DNA of 64,000 nt, taken from assembly GCA_036023115.1 (NCBI GenBank), contig JAYKKT010000086.1, positions 10,927,501 to 10,991,500 of the forward strand. Direction: 5' to 3'. Numbering within the stretch: position 1 is the first letter of the stretch; every line of letters begins with the position of its first letter. Of this stretch, positions 1 to 10,687 are shown in pieces. A program made the position numbers and the translations under genes. The DNA is from Brasenia schreberi. Its lineage: Eukaryota > Streptophyta > Magnoliopsida > Nymphaeales > Cabombaceae. The notes under the pieces were generated by a model. The model made no database searches. It saw only the letters and a program-made list of their open reading frames with translations, and was not told where the DNA came from.

Positions 1-2336
1 CCACCTAAACCTAGCACACCATATACCTAAAACCCCTTTAACTAAAATATCTGGCCCCTCCTCAAAACCAGCCCACATTATCACCACACCACCACTACCT
101 AAACCACCTTACCACCCTCCAAATACCAGCCCCAACCGCCCTTTAAAAAGCTATAACCCCCCCCCCCCCCCTAGTGGGCGGGTTTTCAAGCTTTTTCCAC
201 CTTGGGCCAGCCGATCTTGGCCAACCACCTCCCAGCCGAACCTTCCACCTTGCTCCACCTCGTGCCACCACTGCCTCCCCGCCTGCTCCACTCCACGTCG
301 CCACCACTTCCCGACTGAACTCCATTTTCCTTCACCACCCGGTTGCCCTTCTTCCACGCACCAACTCCTTCACCACCCGGCTGCCCTTCTTCCACACACC
401 AACTCCTTCACCATTCGGTTAGTACCTCAACCTAACTCTACCTCCTCTTCACTCCCCCTCCACTCTCACACCACCCATACCACCACCACATCACCCCATC
501 ACAGCCACCCGCCACCCTTACCCATTCTGCCAGACCTAAACCTTTACATCACCCGCCACCCTTACCCATTCGGCCAGACCTAAAACTTTACATCACCCGC
601 CTCCTTAAACCTTTTCCCCTAGTGATACCCGGCCACCCTACCTTGCTCCCTAAGACCTGCCCCTTCCACTTTCCACCAGCCCTTAGTTCCACCTTCCACG
701 GCAACCTAGCTAGCTCCCTTCCCATCCATAACATCCTAACTATCCTAGCAGCCGGCCACCACTAAACCATGCCTAGTCGGCCATCCCTAGCCGACTGCAC
801 CCAAGTCCTGGCCAGCCATACTTTTCCCTTAGGCATTCCCTTAGGCTCCCCTTAGCGCCACCTTTCCTAACACCACACTATCCCTTAGTGACCCTCCTTA
901 GACACCTTAGCCCAAAGCACCATGGCAGCCTCCTCCTAAGAGCCGAAAAGCACCAAGGCGCCTCACCCGCGCACCCAAGTCACCCGGCCAGCACCTCCCT
1001 TTGTCGTGCCACTCCGAGGAGCTCCTTCTTGCAGCTCAAGGCAAAGCCAAGCCCATGCTCAAGCAAGTCACCTCCGGACCAACTATAAGTAAGTGCCTAA
1101 CTCGGTCCTTAGTTGTAGACTTGCTTAAATTAAATTAAATTTGATACGGGGTTGTAATAACGGAGCATTGTCTCCCCCCGCTTGTAATAACATGGTTTGG
1201 CACACCCACACACACGTGCACTTGAGCCTACCTCACTCTTAGTTGTGCATGATTTTGAACACACACGGGCCTAATCAGCCCCTAAGATATAAATTTATTT
1301 ATACAGTTTATGTTGTGTAGGGTTTTGCTTGAGTTGTGTGTGTTGTCTTTAAATTCTCGCACTCACACACATTGAGCCTTCGCTCTTATTTGTAAGACCC
1401 AAGTAAGGGCCATGTTATACTATCCTTGGGTTTATTTCATGTTGTGTGAGTAGTACTTCAATTCAAGCACTCACACACATTGAGCTTTCGCTCTTATTCC
1501 CAAGACCTTAGTTAAAGCCATACTGCAATTTATATTTGGGTTTAATTTCACGTTGTGTGCGTAGTACTTCAATTCAAGCACTCACACACATTGAGCTTTC
1601 ACTCTTATTCCCAAGACCTTAGTTAAGGCCATATTGCAATTTATATTTGGGTTTCATTTCATGTCGTGTGTGTAGTACTTCAATTCTTGCATGCACCCAC
1701 ATTGAGCCTTCACTCTTATTTGCAAGACCCAAGTAAGGGCCCATATATACATTATATACGTATTTCCCTTCGGCAATTTCCAATACAAGTCATTTTCCTT
1801 CGGCAATTTCCCTTCGGCATTGTCTTTTAAATTCGGGTTTTCCCTTTGGAGTTGCGTGAGTTTGCATTGCATATACACCATACCACGAGTTAGGACGCAT
1901 ATTGCATCAAAGCAAACCCCATACTCCCGCTCAAACTCGCCACATTTTAGTGGAGTGTTCATAACACACACCTAGGTGGCCCCAAAGAGGGATAAAAAGA
2001 AAGACTTAAGCACATGCAAATCCACATGAACTAAAATCTGAAAGTCATACCAAAAGACCCGAATCAAACACCTCAAACCGCTTTCGTAGGTTCTTACACT
2101 CAAAACTTGATTTTTAAAAAGCGTACAGACTGACCCTTGCGCATCGATGCAAGAAGGTTTGCGACGACAAGAGCTTGCTTGCTCACACTCGCCACGTTAG
2201 AAGTCAGGTTTAAAATATATCTTCACTAGCTTAGGTAAGCTAGCTGGCACGCCCTGTTTGTTTAAATAGGACTTAGGCACACGAAAAGGTTCGCTTCAGG
2301 CCTAAGAACCAGGAGCGGGAATTTTCTACTTCTACA
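1..2336 (+). repeat. 5' LTR of element A, 3' part (most of R-U5 and end of U3)
   Basis: This is homologous to the 3' LTR of the same element: shared TATA plus C-tract near 150-170, pyrimidine-rich leader to about 1080, GTAAGT at 1089-1094, a conserved GGGGTTGTAATAA block near 1150, a tandem array with a period of about 110 bp (1370-1745), two conserved hairpins near 2127-2160 and 2226-2243, and the TACA end. Short C-rich open frames here are low-complexity translations and not genes. The 3' third matches the LTRs of E and C more closely than the 3' LTR of A. Confidence 0.85.
152..156 (+). promoter_or_regulatory. TATA-like element of element A 5' LTR
   Basis: CTATAA is followed directly by a run of about 16 C. 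The same TATA plus C-tract arrangement is seen in the 3' LTR (6525) and in element E, which supports it as the LTR promoter core. Confidence 0.5.
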
Positions 2337-2351
2337 AATATCATCACCAAA

Positions 2352-3098
2352 TCTCCATTAAGGGGCAAACCCTAGCAGACTACGTGGCTAAGTTCCCCCT
2401 AGAGGATGCATATCCCACATTTTGATGAAATGCCTGATGAAGGAATATTGCAAAACCATTTCCAAAACCACATTTTGGCAAACTCTTTCGAAAACCAAGT
2501 GTGGAAGATGCACTTCGATGGGGCACGAAACCAACGAGGGGCTGGTGCTGGGGTCATCCTCATCTCCCCTGAAAAGAGCAAAATTCCCATAGCAATCCGC
2601 CTAGATTTTGAATATTCCAACAACATAGCTGAGTATGAAGCACTCATACAAGGCTTAAGGATTTCGAAAACTCTAGGGGCATCATGCATCGAGGTCTTTG
2701 GAGATTCGCTTCTTGTTATAAACCAGGTTTTGAAAATTTGGCAAGTACGTAACGAAAAACTACTTCCATATCACGAGTTGGCCACTCGATTGGTTGAGTC
2801 ATTCCAATCGTGTAAACTCACACACGTAGAAAGAGAGGATAATGGCATTGTCGATGCCCTCTCCTCCTTGGGTTCAGCCCTAAAGGTCGATCCCATCTCA
2901 GGGACCCGATCTTTAGAAATATGGCATGCGCCCAACCCATCCACACACGATTTGGATATTTGCCAAAATAACCCAGATTCTGTTGAAAAACCCTGGTTTT
3001 ACGACATCAAACATTTTCTAGAAAATGGGGAATTCGCCGAGGGTGCCACATCCAAAGATAAGGCATTCATCCTAAAGTTTTACCGGCATCCTACTTAG
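2352..3098 (+). pseudogene. archaeal-type RNase H (aRH) domain of element A pol
   Basis: In retrotransposon replication RNase H degrades the RNA strand of the RNA/DNA hybrid. The frame from 2406 shows the RNase H signature in order: KMHFDGARNQRGAGAGVIL (first Asp), IAEYEALIQGL (Glu), VFGDSLLVINQV (Asp) and an NGIVDALSSLGSALK end. This is the extra RNase H that Tat-lineage elements carry behind the normal RT-RNase H; the RT and first RNase H are absent here. The first residues are out of frame relative to B and D. A deletion of about 54 bp near 3082, relative to element D, breaks the link to integrase and creates the stop at 3096-3098. Confidence 0.85.
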
Positions 3099-3126
3099 GT
3101 GTATCGATCTAGAGGAGGCTAGGATA

Positions 3127-4163
3127 GTGATGCATGAGTTCCACGATGGAGAATGTGGAGGTCATGTTAATGCCAACATGATGACAATGAAAATACTTAG
3201 AGCGGGCTATTTTTGGTCCACCCTGAAAAAGGATTGTCACGATCATGTTAGGAAGTGTCATCCATGTCAAGTGCATGGGCATGCCATTCATATCCCTTCA
3301 TCTGCATTACATTCCGTGGTCAGCCCCTGTCCATTTACCATGTGGGCGTTTGACATCGTAGGCCCAATATTTCCAAAAGCCTCGAATGGGCATCGATTCA
3401 TTTTAGCAGCCACTGAGTATTTCTCCAAGTGGGTGGAAGCCATCTCCCTGACCAACGTACAGGGGCAACATGTGGTTGCTTTCATCAGGAGGAATATCTT
3501 GGCTCGATTTGGGGTTCCATGAGACCTTGTGTCTGATAATGGCACCCCATTCAAAAACGAATGGATGGTTAAGTTGTGCAACACGTATGGCATAACTCAC
3601 CACTTCTCTTCGCCCTACTACCCTCAAGGCAACGGCCAAGTCGAAGCCACAAACAAGACTCTCATTAGTATAATTGAGAAGACTTTAGAGAAGGGTAGGA
3701 CGTGGCATGAGAAGCTGGATGAAGCCTTATGGGCTTATAGGACTTCCATCCAGACTCCCACGAATGCCACACCATTCGAATTGGTCTATGGCACAAACGC
3801 CATTCTTCCCATTCATACTCAATTGCATTCATTCCATACATCCATAGCACTCGACCTCCCCCTAGAGATTTGCTAGATGAGAGGTGACTCCTTGCTATGG
3901 ATCATGCTCATGCATACCGGCAAAGGATAGCCCGACACTATGGCAAACACATGAGACCTCGCCACTTTGAAGTGGGAGATCTGGTTTTAAAAATCATCCA
4001 CTATCGTGGCCCACATCCCCTTGGAAAGTGGTGCCCCAAGTGGGATGGACCCTATCTTGTACGTGCAACTACCACGAATAACTCGTATTAGTTGATCGAT
4101 GTAGAATGTAGAAATTTAGCAGATCCTATCAATATTCAATACTTAAAGAAGTATTATGTGTAG
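3127..4163 (+). pseudogene. integrase remnant of element A (zinc finger, DDE core, C-terminus)
   Basis: Integrase inserts the cDNA into the host chromosome. The H2C2 zinc-binding part is visible (HEFHDGECGGH...CHPCQVH), then the rve core with its first Asp in WAFDIVGPIFP, the second in SDNGTPF, and the Glu in QVEATNKTL. Next comes a C-terminal region (HAYRQRIARHYGKHMRPRHF...) ending in YLKKYYV and a stop at 4161-4163. The frame is broken by a TGA at about 3520, by a 45-bp loss near 3870 that appears to have used a TTGCTAGATGAG microhomology, and by a TGG to TAG change at about 4089. The protein cannot be made in one piece. Confidence 0.88.
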
Positions 4164-5262
4164 GATTTGGGTTAAATTCTTGATTTTCAAAAACCTTTAG
4201 GGATAGCTGCCCTGAGACTTGAAAGTAAGATGCAAAGGCACAATCGTGTGACCCTGAGTGAGAGAATTCGCACTTGTGAAAGAGTGGAGTCTTCCAAATC
4301 GTGGTTACATTTCAAAATCCTTCTTCTTACAAAGAAAGGCCTAGTTCAATATAGCAAGATACTTGCAAGTAGTATGTGCTATTTCTAAATAGGCTGATCT
4401 GGAATGGATCGAGTATGACCTTGGGATAAGTCCTCCCCCTTCTCTTCTCCTTCCAAAAGGAAAACAAGGCCCAAATAAAGGGAATTTTCCCATCCAAAGT
4501 CTCTTTCCAAAAGAGAGAAACCAGAATCCAAAAGAAAGATCGATTCTCTTGTGAAAAAGAGGGATTAAAGAAAAAATACTCCCAAAGGGAGACCCTCTAT
4601 GAAAAAAAGGAAAAAGAGGCCAAAAAGCTTAGAAAGAGCAGTTTTCCGCCTTCTATGCCTTAAACCACGGGACACTTCAGAAGGGACCGTGGTATCTCTT
4701 TCCCATCCCTGGCTTATCCCAAGTAAAACATGGTTCATTTCGAGGAATCCTAAAGTAAAAATAGGATTTACTTACTTGAATTTCATTTTGTGTGAGAATT
4801 CGACGTTTCGAGTAAGACGTAGGAATTTGAAATAAGCGAGTGTCATGACTCGAGCAAAGGCAAACACGAAGAGCTCGAGATCCTTAGGATTGAGACTCAA
4901 GACAGTTGTCCCTTTTGTAAATAGTTTTGTAAATAGATTTTGAAAAGTCGAACATCGAACAGCATAGGATCTGCTCACTTGGAGCAGCAAGCCTTGTAAG
5001 TCTCAAGAGTTCGACCATATCTGATCTCTGGGAGGTCGCCATTCTTGGCACCCCACCCATGTCATGCATCTGCATAGCCAAGCATGGACATTTGCATAAC
5101 ATGATCCCATTTTAGGACCAGAAACCGTTTTATATATCCCTTTGAAGTGATATCTCCTCCTACCAGGGTTTTAAAAGTGAGATTTTGCCAAAGATTGGGA
5201 CGATCCCATATTTTCGTGGTTAGATCTAGGGAGACATTGAAAGCGGTGTTTGTCGTCTTTGC
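4164..5262 (+). other. 3' noncoding internal region of element A
   Basis: About 1.1 kb lies between the integrase stop and the polypurine tract. It is collinear with the same region in B (22755-23888) and D (43699-43900 plus 52835-53757). Small open frames such as 4599-4835 are not conserved in reading frame between copies, and I see no gene. Confidence 0.7.
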
Positions 5263-5303
5263 CATTATCCAAATCGATTTGGACAATGCCAAAGAGGGGC
5301 ATC
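5263..5303 (+). promoter_or_regulatory. Polypurine tract with conserved palindrome and hairpin, element A
   Basis: The palindrome has arms CATTATCCAAAT and ATTTGGACAATG (one mismatch) around a 2-nt centre at 5263-5288. A second hairpin, ATGCC/GGCAT at 5286-5302, holds the purine run AAAGAGGGG. The LTR starts one base later at 5304. The purine run is the expected plus-strand primer. Confidence 0.75.
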
Positions 5304-8300
5304 TGTAAACACCCCGAAATCCCACAAACTTCTCAAATAAACCTGGTTTTGTAAAAGCAGCCCCAAAGGGCTATTTTGAGTCTGGAAACCTAGGAGCATT
5401 CCAGACAAACCCTGTACATATGTTTAAACTGTATATGTTTTAAAATATGTATAATATGGTTTTGAAACCTTTTTAAAATACGTTTTGAAACCCCACAAAG
5501 CAACTGGGCCTGATGAAAGTAGGACCAGAAGAGTAAAAGAGAGCCTGAAACCAGAACACATGTCGAGCCTGGCACATCAACCCTCGTGGTAGATTCATCC
5601 CCCGGATCTCGAACGTCCAAGCCCCTGTTATCAACAAATCATTTGAAATCATCTCCGAAAGGTGAAAACAGAAGCGGACGACCACGTTGGCGAAGACCCA
5701 ATGCAAGATGGAGTACTGATGCTGTCAGACCCTACACAAACCGTTCATTTCGAACACACCCTGAAGGAGTCATAATTCAGTTTTGGATTGGATCTGGACC
5801 ATATATATCCAGATCCCAATCCAAACGTATATGTGGATTTGGATTTGGATTTGGATCCAAAGATCCAATCCAATATCCACATCCATGGCCCACATCACCT
5901 TCTCATAAATGGAGGTGGGGGCCACTTGAAATTCACGTGGGATCTTGGGCATGAGAGAGAATGGGGAGGATAAGATTTGAGGGAAATGTATTAAGCTTGA
6001 CTTGTGTGTCAAGTTTTTAGTTAATCATGTGGGTTAGCCTAATTAGTGTGGGTTTAAGCTTGTATGAACCTACACCTAACCTAGGGCTGCAACAACATGA
6101 TGCAATGAAGTCCATGGGCTATGCAAAGGGATGCTCCTAACCCAACCCTAAGCCAATTCTCCTAATCCTAGCCATTTGCCCTAATCCCGGCCTAATCCTA
6201 GCCTAATCACCTAACCCACTTCCTTAATCCCAACCTAATCACCTAACACACTTCCCTAATCCTTCCTTAAACCTAGCCTAATTTCCCTAATCCTAGCCTA
6301 AATACCTAACCCACCTCACTAAACCTCACCCTAAAACCAACCCACCTAGCTAAGCCCTAAACCACTAAACCAACCCACCTAAAACCCTAGCACACCATAT
6401 CCCTAAAACCACCTACCCTAAATATCTGCCCCCCCTAAATATCTAGCCCACCTTATTCCTAAATCACCACCACCTAACCACTAAACCACCCCCAAAAAAC
6501 CAACCAACCGACCCAATCAAAATCTTATAACCCCCCCCCCTAGTGGGTGGGTTTTTGGAGGATTTTTGAGCTCCACCTTGGGCCAGCCGAGCCCTTCCTC
6601 TCCTCTCTCGTCCCTTGCTCTCCTCCTTCACCTGCTCCACCTTGGACCTCCGGCCTGCTCCACTCCACGCCACCACCACCTCTGGCCTGCTCCACTCCAC
6701 ACCACCCAACTGCACCCACCTTCCACCCGGCTGCCTCCCTTGGACACCCGCCACCTTCACCTTCCTCTCCGGTTAGTACCCTATCCTAACACCACCCTCT
6801 CTTCACTCCCCCTCCACTCTCAGCCACCACATACCACCCTACCTTAGACCAGCTCCACTTCATCCAGCCGGCCACCACCTAACTACCTGCCACCCTTCAA
6901 ACCTCGGCCAGCCGTATCCCCCATTGCCACCCGCAGCCTTACATCCTCTCCCTTAGACAGCCCCTAGTCAAGACCCTTAGCTCCACCTTCCCTAGGACCT
7001 GCCCTACACCTTAGTGACACCCCCTAACTACCCCAGCCAAGGCGCCACAGCAGCACCCCCTCCCATCATCCGGCTAGCGCCAAGGCGCCACATCTGCTGC
7101 ACCCTTGTCACCCGGCCAGCACCCTCCTTTGTCGCGCCCTTCCAAGGAGCTCTCTCTTGCAGCCCAAGGCGACGCTCAAGCCCAAGCTCAAGCAAGTCAC
7201 CTCCAAACCAGCTATACGTAAGTGCCTAACTCGGTCCTTGTTTATAGACTTGCTTAAGCTTAATTAAATTTGATACGGGGTTGTAATAACGGAGCATTGT
7301 CTCCCCCCGCTTGTAATAATGTGGCTCAGCACACCCACACACACGTGCACTTGAGCCTATCTCGCTCGTAGCTGCATACGATTTTGAACACACACGGGCC
7401 TAATCAGCCCTTAAATATAGACTTATTTATATAATTTATGTTGCGTGGGGTTTTGCTTAAGTTGTGTGTGTTGTCTTTCAATTCTCGCACTCACGCACAT
7501 TGAGCTTTCGCTCTTATTTGCAAGACCCAAGTATGGGTCGTGTTATATTTTCCCTTGGGTTTAATTTCATGTCGTGTGCGTAGTACTTCAATTCTACACA
7601 CACACATTGAGCTTTCGCTCTTACTCCCAAGACCTTAGTCAAGGCCTATTGCAATTTATATTTGGGTTTAATTTCATGTCGTGTGCGTAGTACTTCAATT
7701 CTACACTCACATACATTGAGCTTTCGCTCTTACTCCCAAGACCTTAGTTAAGGCCATATTGCAATTTATATTTGGGTTTAATTTCATGTCATGTGCATAG
7801 TACTTCAATTCTACACTCACACACATTGAGCTTTCGCTCTTACTCCCAAGACCTTAGTTAAGGCCATATTGCAATTTATATTTGGGTTTCATTTAAGTCG
7901 TGTGAGTTGTCTTTCAATATACACACAACACCCACACAACACATTGGCGACCTTCGAGCCCATATATATTATAAGTATTTCCCTTTCGGCTATGTCTTTA
8001 AGATTTGGGTTTTAAGGTTCAGCAGTGTGCGTAGTCTTTACATATATACACAGCACACACTTGCACTATTGAGCCTTTCCGCTCTTAAGATATAGCCATA
8101 TTTCCCTTTTGCAATTTCCCTTTTACAATTTACATTTCAAGTCATTTCCCTTCCGCATTGTCTTTCAATTTCGGGTTTTCCCTTTGGAGTTGCATGAGTT
8201 TGCATTGCATATACGCCATACCCCGAGTTAGGATGCATATTGCATCAAAGCAAACCCCATACTCCCGCTCAAAGTCGCCCCACTTAGGTCACGTGTTCAT

Positions 8301-8672
8301 AACACACACCTAGTTGGCCCGAAAAGGGATAAAAAGAAAGATATAGGCACGTGCAAATCCACGTGAAATAAAACTTGAAAATCATACAAAAACAACCCGA
8401 ATCGAACACCTCAAACGTTTTCGTAGGTTCTCATATTCAAAACTCAATTTTCTAAGCGTACAGACTGACCCTTGCGCACCGGTGCAAGAAGGTCTGCGAC
8501 GAAAAGAGCTTGCTTGCTCACAGTCGCCACGTTAGGAGTCAGATTTCAAAGTATTTCTTCGCTAGCTTAAGTAAGCTAGCTGGCACGACCTTTTTGCTTA
8601 AATAGAACTTAGACACATGAAAAGATTCGCTTCAGGCCTAAGAACCAGAAGTAGGAACTTTATGCGTCTACA
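5304..8672 (+). repeat. 3' LTR of element A (3369 bp, TGTAAACACC...TCTACA)
   Basis: This is a complete LTR with TG/CA ends. U3 holds a GGATTT/AAATCC palindromic cluster near 5785-5890. The core promoter TTATAA and C-run lie at 6525-6540, GTTAGT at 6772, and GTAAGT at 7218. The tandem array with a period of about 110 bp begins at about 7490, with ATTGAG marks at 7499, 7606, 7715 and 7825. Compared with the 5' LTR it has an extra block at about 7990-8100 that is shared with element D. Confidence 0.9.
6525..6530 (+). promoter_or_regulatory. TATA-like element of element A 3' LTR
   Basis: TTATAA is followed by a run of C residues and TAGTGGG, the same arrangement as at 152 in the 5' LTR. Transcription would start shortly downstream. 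Confidence 0.5.
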
Positions 8673-8965
8673 ACTGATCACTGCAAATAGGTTGTGACAA
8701 TCTTCAAATCTCCTTCACGTTTTTACCCAATGATAGATATTAGGGTTCTTGCTGACCGAACTAATTAAAATCAAATACTTCAAATTGAATCCGTGATTTT
8801 TCTTGAATACACAAATTCAGCAACCAACATTCACCTTTAACGATGAATCTGCTGTCATTTCAGACTGAAATAATACACCAAATACTAGATAAAACTCATT
8901 GTTTTTGAATGGGGCTTCTTAATCTCCCGATTAGCTTTTCACGATGGTTGAAAAAACCCAGATTA
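8673..8965. other. Unassigned stretch between element A and a copia-like PBS
   Basis: I see no gene here. If the LTR at 8979-9324 is real, this is the start of its internal region on the minus strand, cut off by element A. Confidence 0.35.
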
Positions 8966-8978
8966 GGCTTTGATTCCA
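8966..8978 (-). promoter_or_regulatory. Primer-binding site of a copia-like element
   Basis: On the minus strand the sequence next to the LTR reads TGGAATCAAAGCC, close to the TGGTATCAGAGC primer-binding site complementary to initiator Met tRNA used by most plant copia elements. Confidence 0.55.
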
Positions 8979-9324
8979 TGTTGACTCCAAGCATCAAATC
9001 ATGATTAATATGGCTACACAGGAGACAAAGTTGAAAATCTGGAAAATGGGGCAGCAGTCAGCCACTCTTAGGTTGCCATCCCTCTCCACCTTTTTATTCA
9101 TTCCATCGTGTATTACAAAGTAACCCTAATTACACTTTATACTAATCCCTGTTATAACTTAAAAGACTATTATGACCCTGCTTAAAGTAAATGGTTCCTG
9201 ATGGATCCTAATGAATCTGATCCGATTCATTAGGATCCAAGTACATAACATGACTCAAACCACCTAACTAGACTTACACAGACTGAAGACACTAAAACTA
9301 TAAAGCGAAACTTGATCTCCAACA
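8979..9324 (-). repeat. Candidate copia-like LTR (346 bp), minus strand
   Basis: The ends are TGTTG...CAACA, directly followed by the primer-binding-like site, which fits a 5' LTR on the minus strand. It contains a perfect hairpin at 9202-9239. No partner LTR is visible, and the internal region to the left is cut by element A. Confidence 0.5.
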
Positions 9325-10238
9325 CCTTGTAGAGTGGACGAGTCTTATGCGTCTTCACGTTTTCAAAAAACTTTGATGGTGTTGTTCTAATGAAGGTAAG
9401 CTCAAATGCTCATTATGACCCTAGCATTAACCTAATTTATTATTACTTGTTGGCATTTAATCATTTTGAGGCCTCAAACTCTCTAGATCATAATTTGCAT
9501 AATCTTAGTCAAGAATAACCCTAGGAGATTATCTGTTTTACTTATTTTCATTTGTTGAACTCTCCATGCTAATTTAGCGGATCTTGAATCTTTAAAGCTA
9601 CTAGTGAGGCCATGTACATGCACCCTTTCAACAGATGAGCCATTCATTCCAAACGCACCGACACCCAACACTTGTACATCTGATATCTAGCTCAACATTA
9701 ACTAATTTAATTTAAGCTATATGTGGAGAGAGAGAGAGAGTTTCCTGCTAGTACTGTTGCAACTGGTATACGTGGGAGAAACAATAAGAAAAGGAAATTT
9801 CTGCTTCTCTCATATCTGACAATTGTAACTAGTATTACTGCTTAAACCTTGAAGTTCTTGTCAGATAAAAGAGAAGCAGGAAACTAAATCTATCTATTTT
9901 ATATATACACAGAAGGTCATTTCATACAAGACATTGTATCTGCATCAATAGTCACACCAAGTAGACACTTGTCACATGATAGGCAAGATTTTGACTTCTC
10001 CTGGCGGTTTTATCACACCCTGATAATATGACCCCGAAGTTAACAAAAGAAAAGGAAATAAGGGAAAGGTTACTTTTGTAAGATTAACTCTTGGCTTAGG
10101 GTGTATGCATTTCTTGTTGATGCTACATAGGTTGTATTAGGAAATATCATGCTCTTCTTAGTGGTTGATGTTATCTCTCAAAGGCATGGTAGTGAGCATT
10201 GTGGATTACATGATCATTTATTGTTTCATACATTTCAG
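9325..10238 (+). other. Host intron/intergenic DNA upstream of proteasome exon
   Basis: I see no conserved coding in this stretch. A short GA repeat lies at about 9725-9740. I looked specifically for the preceding proteasome exon, which carries the catalytic Thr (G-T-T-I-V-G type motif), and found no match. It must lie upstream of the window or be lost. Confidence 0.5.
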
Positions 10239-10380
10239 GATGGTGTTATTCTTGGAGCAGATCCAAGAGCTATGGAAGGACCAATTGTGTGTGACAAGAA
10301 TTGTGAAAAGATCCACTATATGGCTCCCAACATTTACTGTTGTGGAGCAGGAACTACTCCTGATATAGAAGCAGTAACAG
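10239..10380 (+). pseudogene. PBB: Proteasome subunit beta-2 (PSMB7/PBB-like) exon
   Basis: The family encodes the trypsin-like beta-2 subunit of the 20S core particle. The exon lies between TTTCAG and GTATTT. It reads [19 protein letters not shown], then [19 protein letters not shown] and TTPDIEAVT, an unmistakable stretch of eukaryotic beta-2. Several positions differ from what I know of the plant consensus (for example ADPRAMEG where ADTRATEG is usual), which suggests relaxed constraint. It ends in phase 1. The next exons (about 70 residues) are missing before 24405, and the exon with the N-terminal catalytic Thr is not seen upstream, so I treat the locus as a pseudogene. Confidence 0.85.
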
Positions 10381-10611
10381 GTATTTCATGTGTAATTTTG
10401 GTTGTCAATGGAAGTGGAACTGAGTTTATTTATGTGCATACATACATGTCAGTTACATTTATGTGCATGCACAGTATGATTTATTTATCTAAAAGGTGTC
10501 CAGACCACCTTAATCGATATTCTCTCATTTTATCCTCTATTGGTGCCATACATAATTTATTTCTAATAACCACATTATGTATATGGTCTTTTCTTGTATG
10601 AACACTTATCT

Positions 10612-10687
10612 ATCTCAACATCTTCATTTCTGTCACAGACAACATGTACAAAAGATGTATCTGATCGAAATGAAGATGTTGAGATGA
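10612..10687. repeat. 19-bp perfect inverted repeat at the edge of a LINE fragment
   Basis: ATCTCAACATCTTCATTTC and its exact reverse complement lie about 37 nt apart. The right arm is LINE coding sequence and the left arm is the same LINE piece inverted. Confidence 0.75.

Larger units (their letters stand above)
1..8672 (+). mobile_element. Tat-lineage Ty3/gypsy element A, 5'-truncated by window edge and internally deleted
   Basis: The element consists of the 3' part of a 5' LTR, a short internal region with archaeal-type RNase H and integrase remnants, a polypurine tract and a complete 3' LTR. By comparison with the 3' LTR, the 5' LTR should begin about 1.06 kb before the window. The 5' LTR ends in TACA at 2336 and is followed at once by sequence that lies at the RNase H/archaeal RNase H boundary in elements B and D. 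The primer-binding site, gag, protease and RT are therefore all missing. The remaining pol has stops and small deletions, so the copy is non-autonomous. The 3' edge is followed by ACTGA, but no matching 5' duplication can be checked in this window. Confidence 0.88.

Noticed and set aside
1320..1750. CRISPR-like array (regularly spaced repeats)
   Set aside because: Units are contiguous and diverged with no unique spacers of constant length; it is a minisatellite inside an LTR of a plant element.
5788..5973. Asp/Pro-rich open frame (DLDLDLDPK) in LTR U3
   Set aside because: This is the translated GGATTT/GATCCA repeat cluster. It recurs in every LTR but is not a protein gene.
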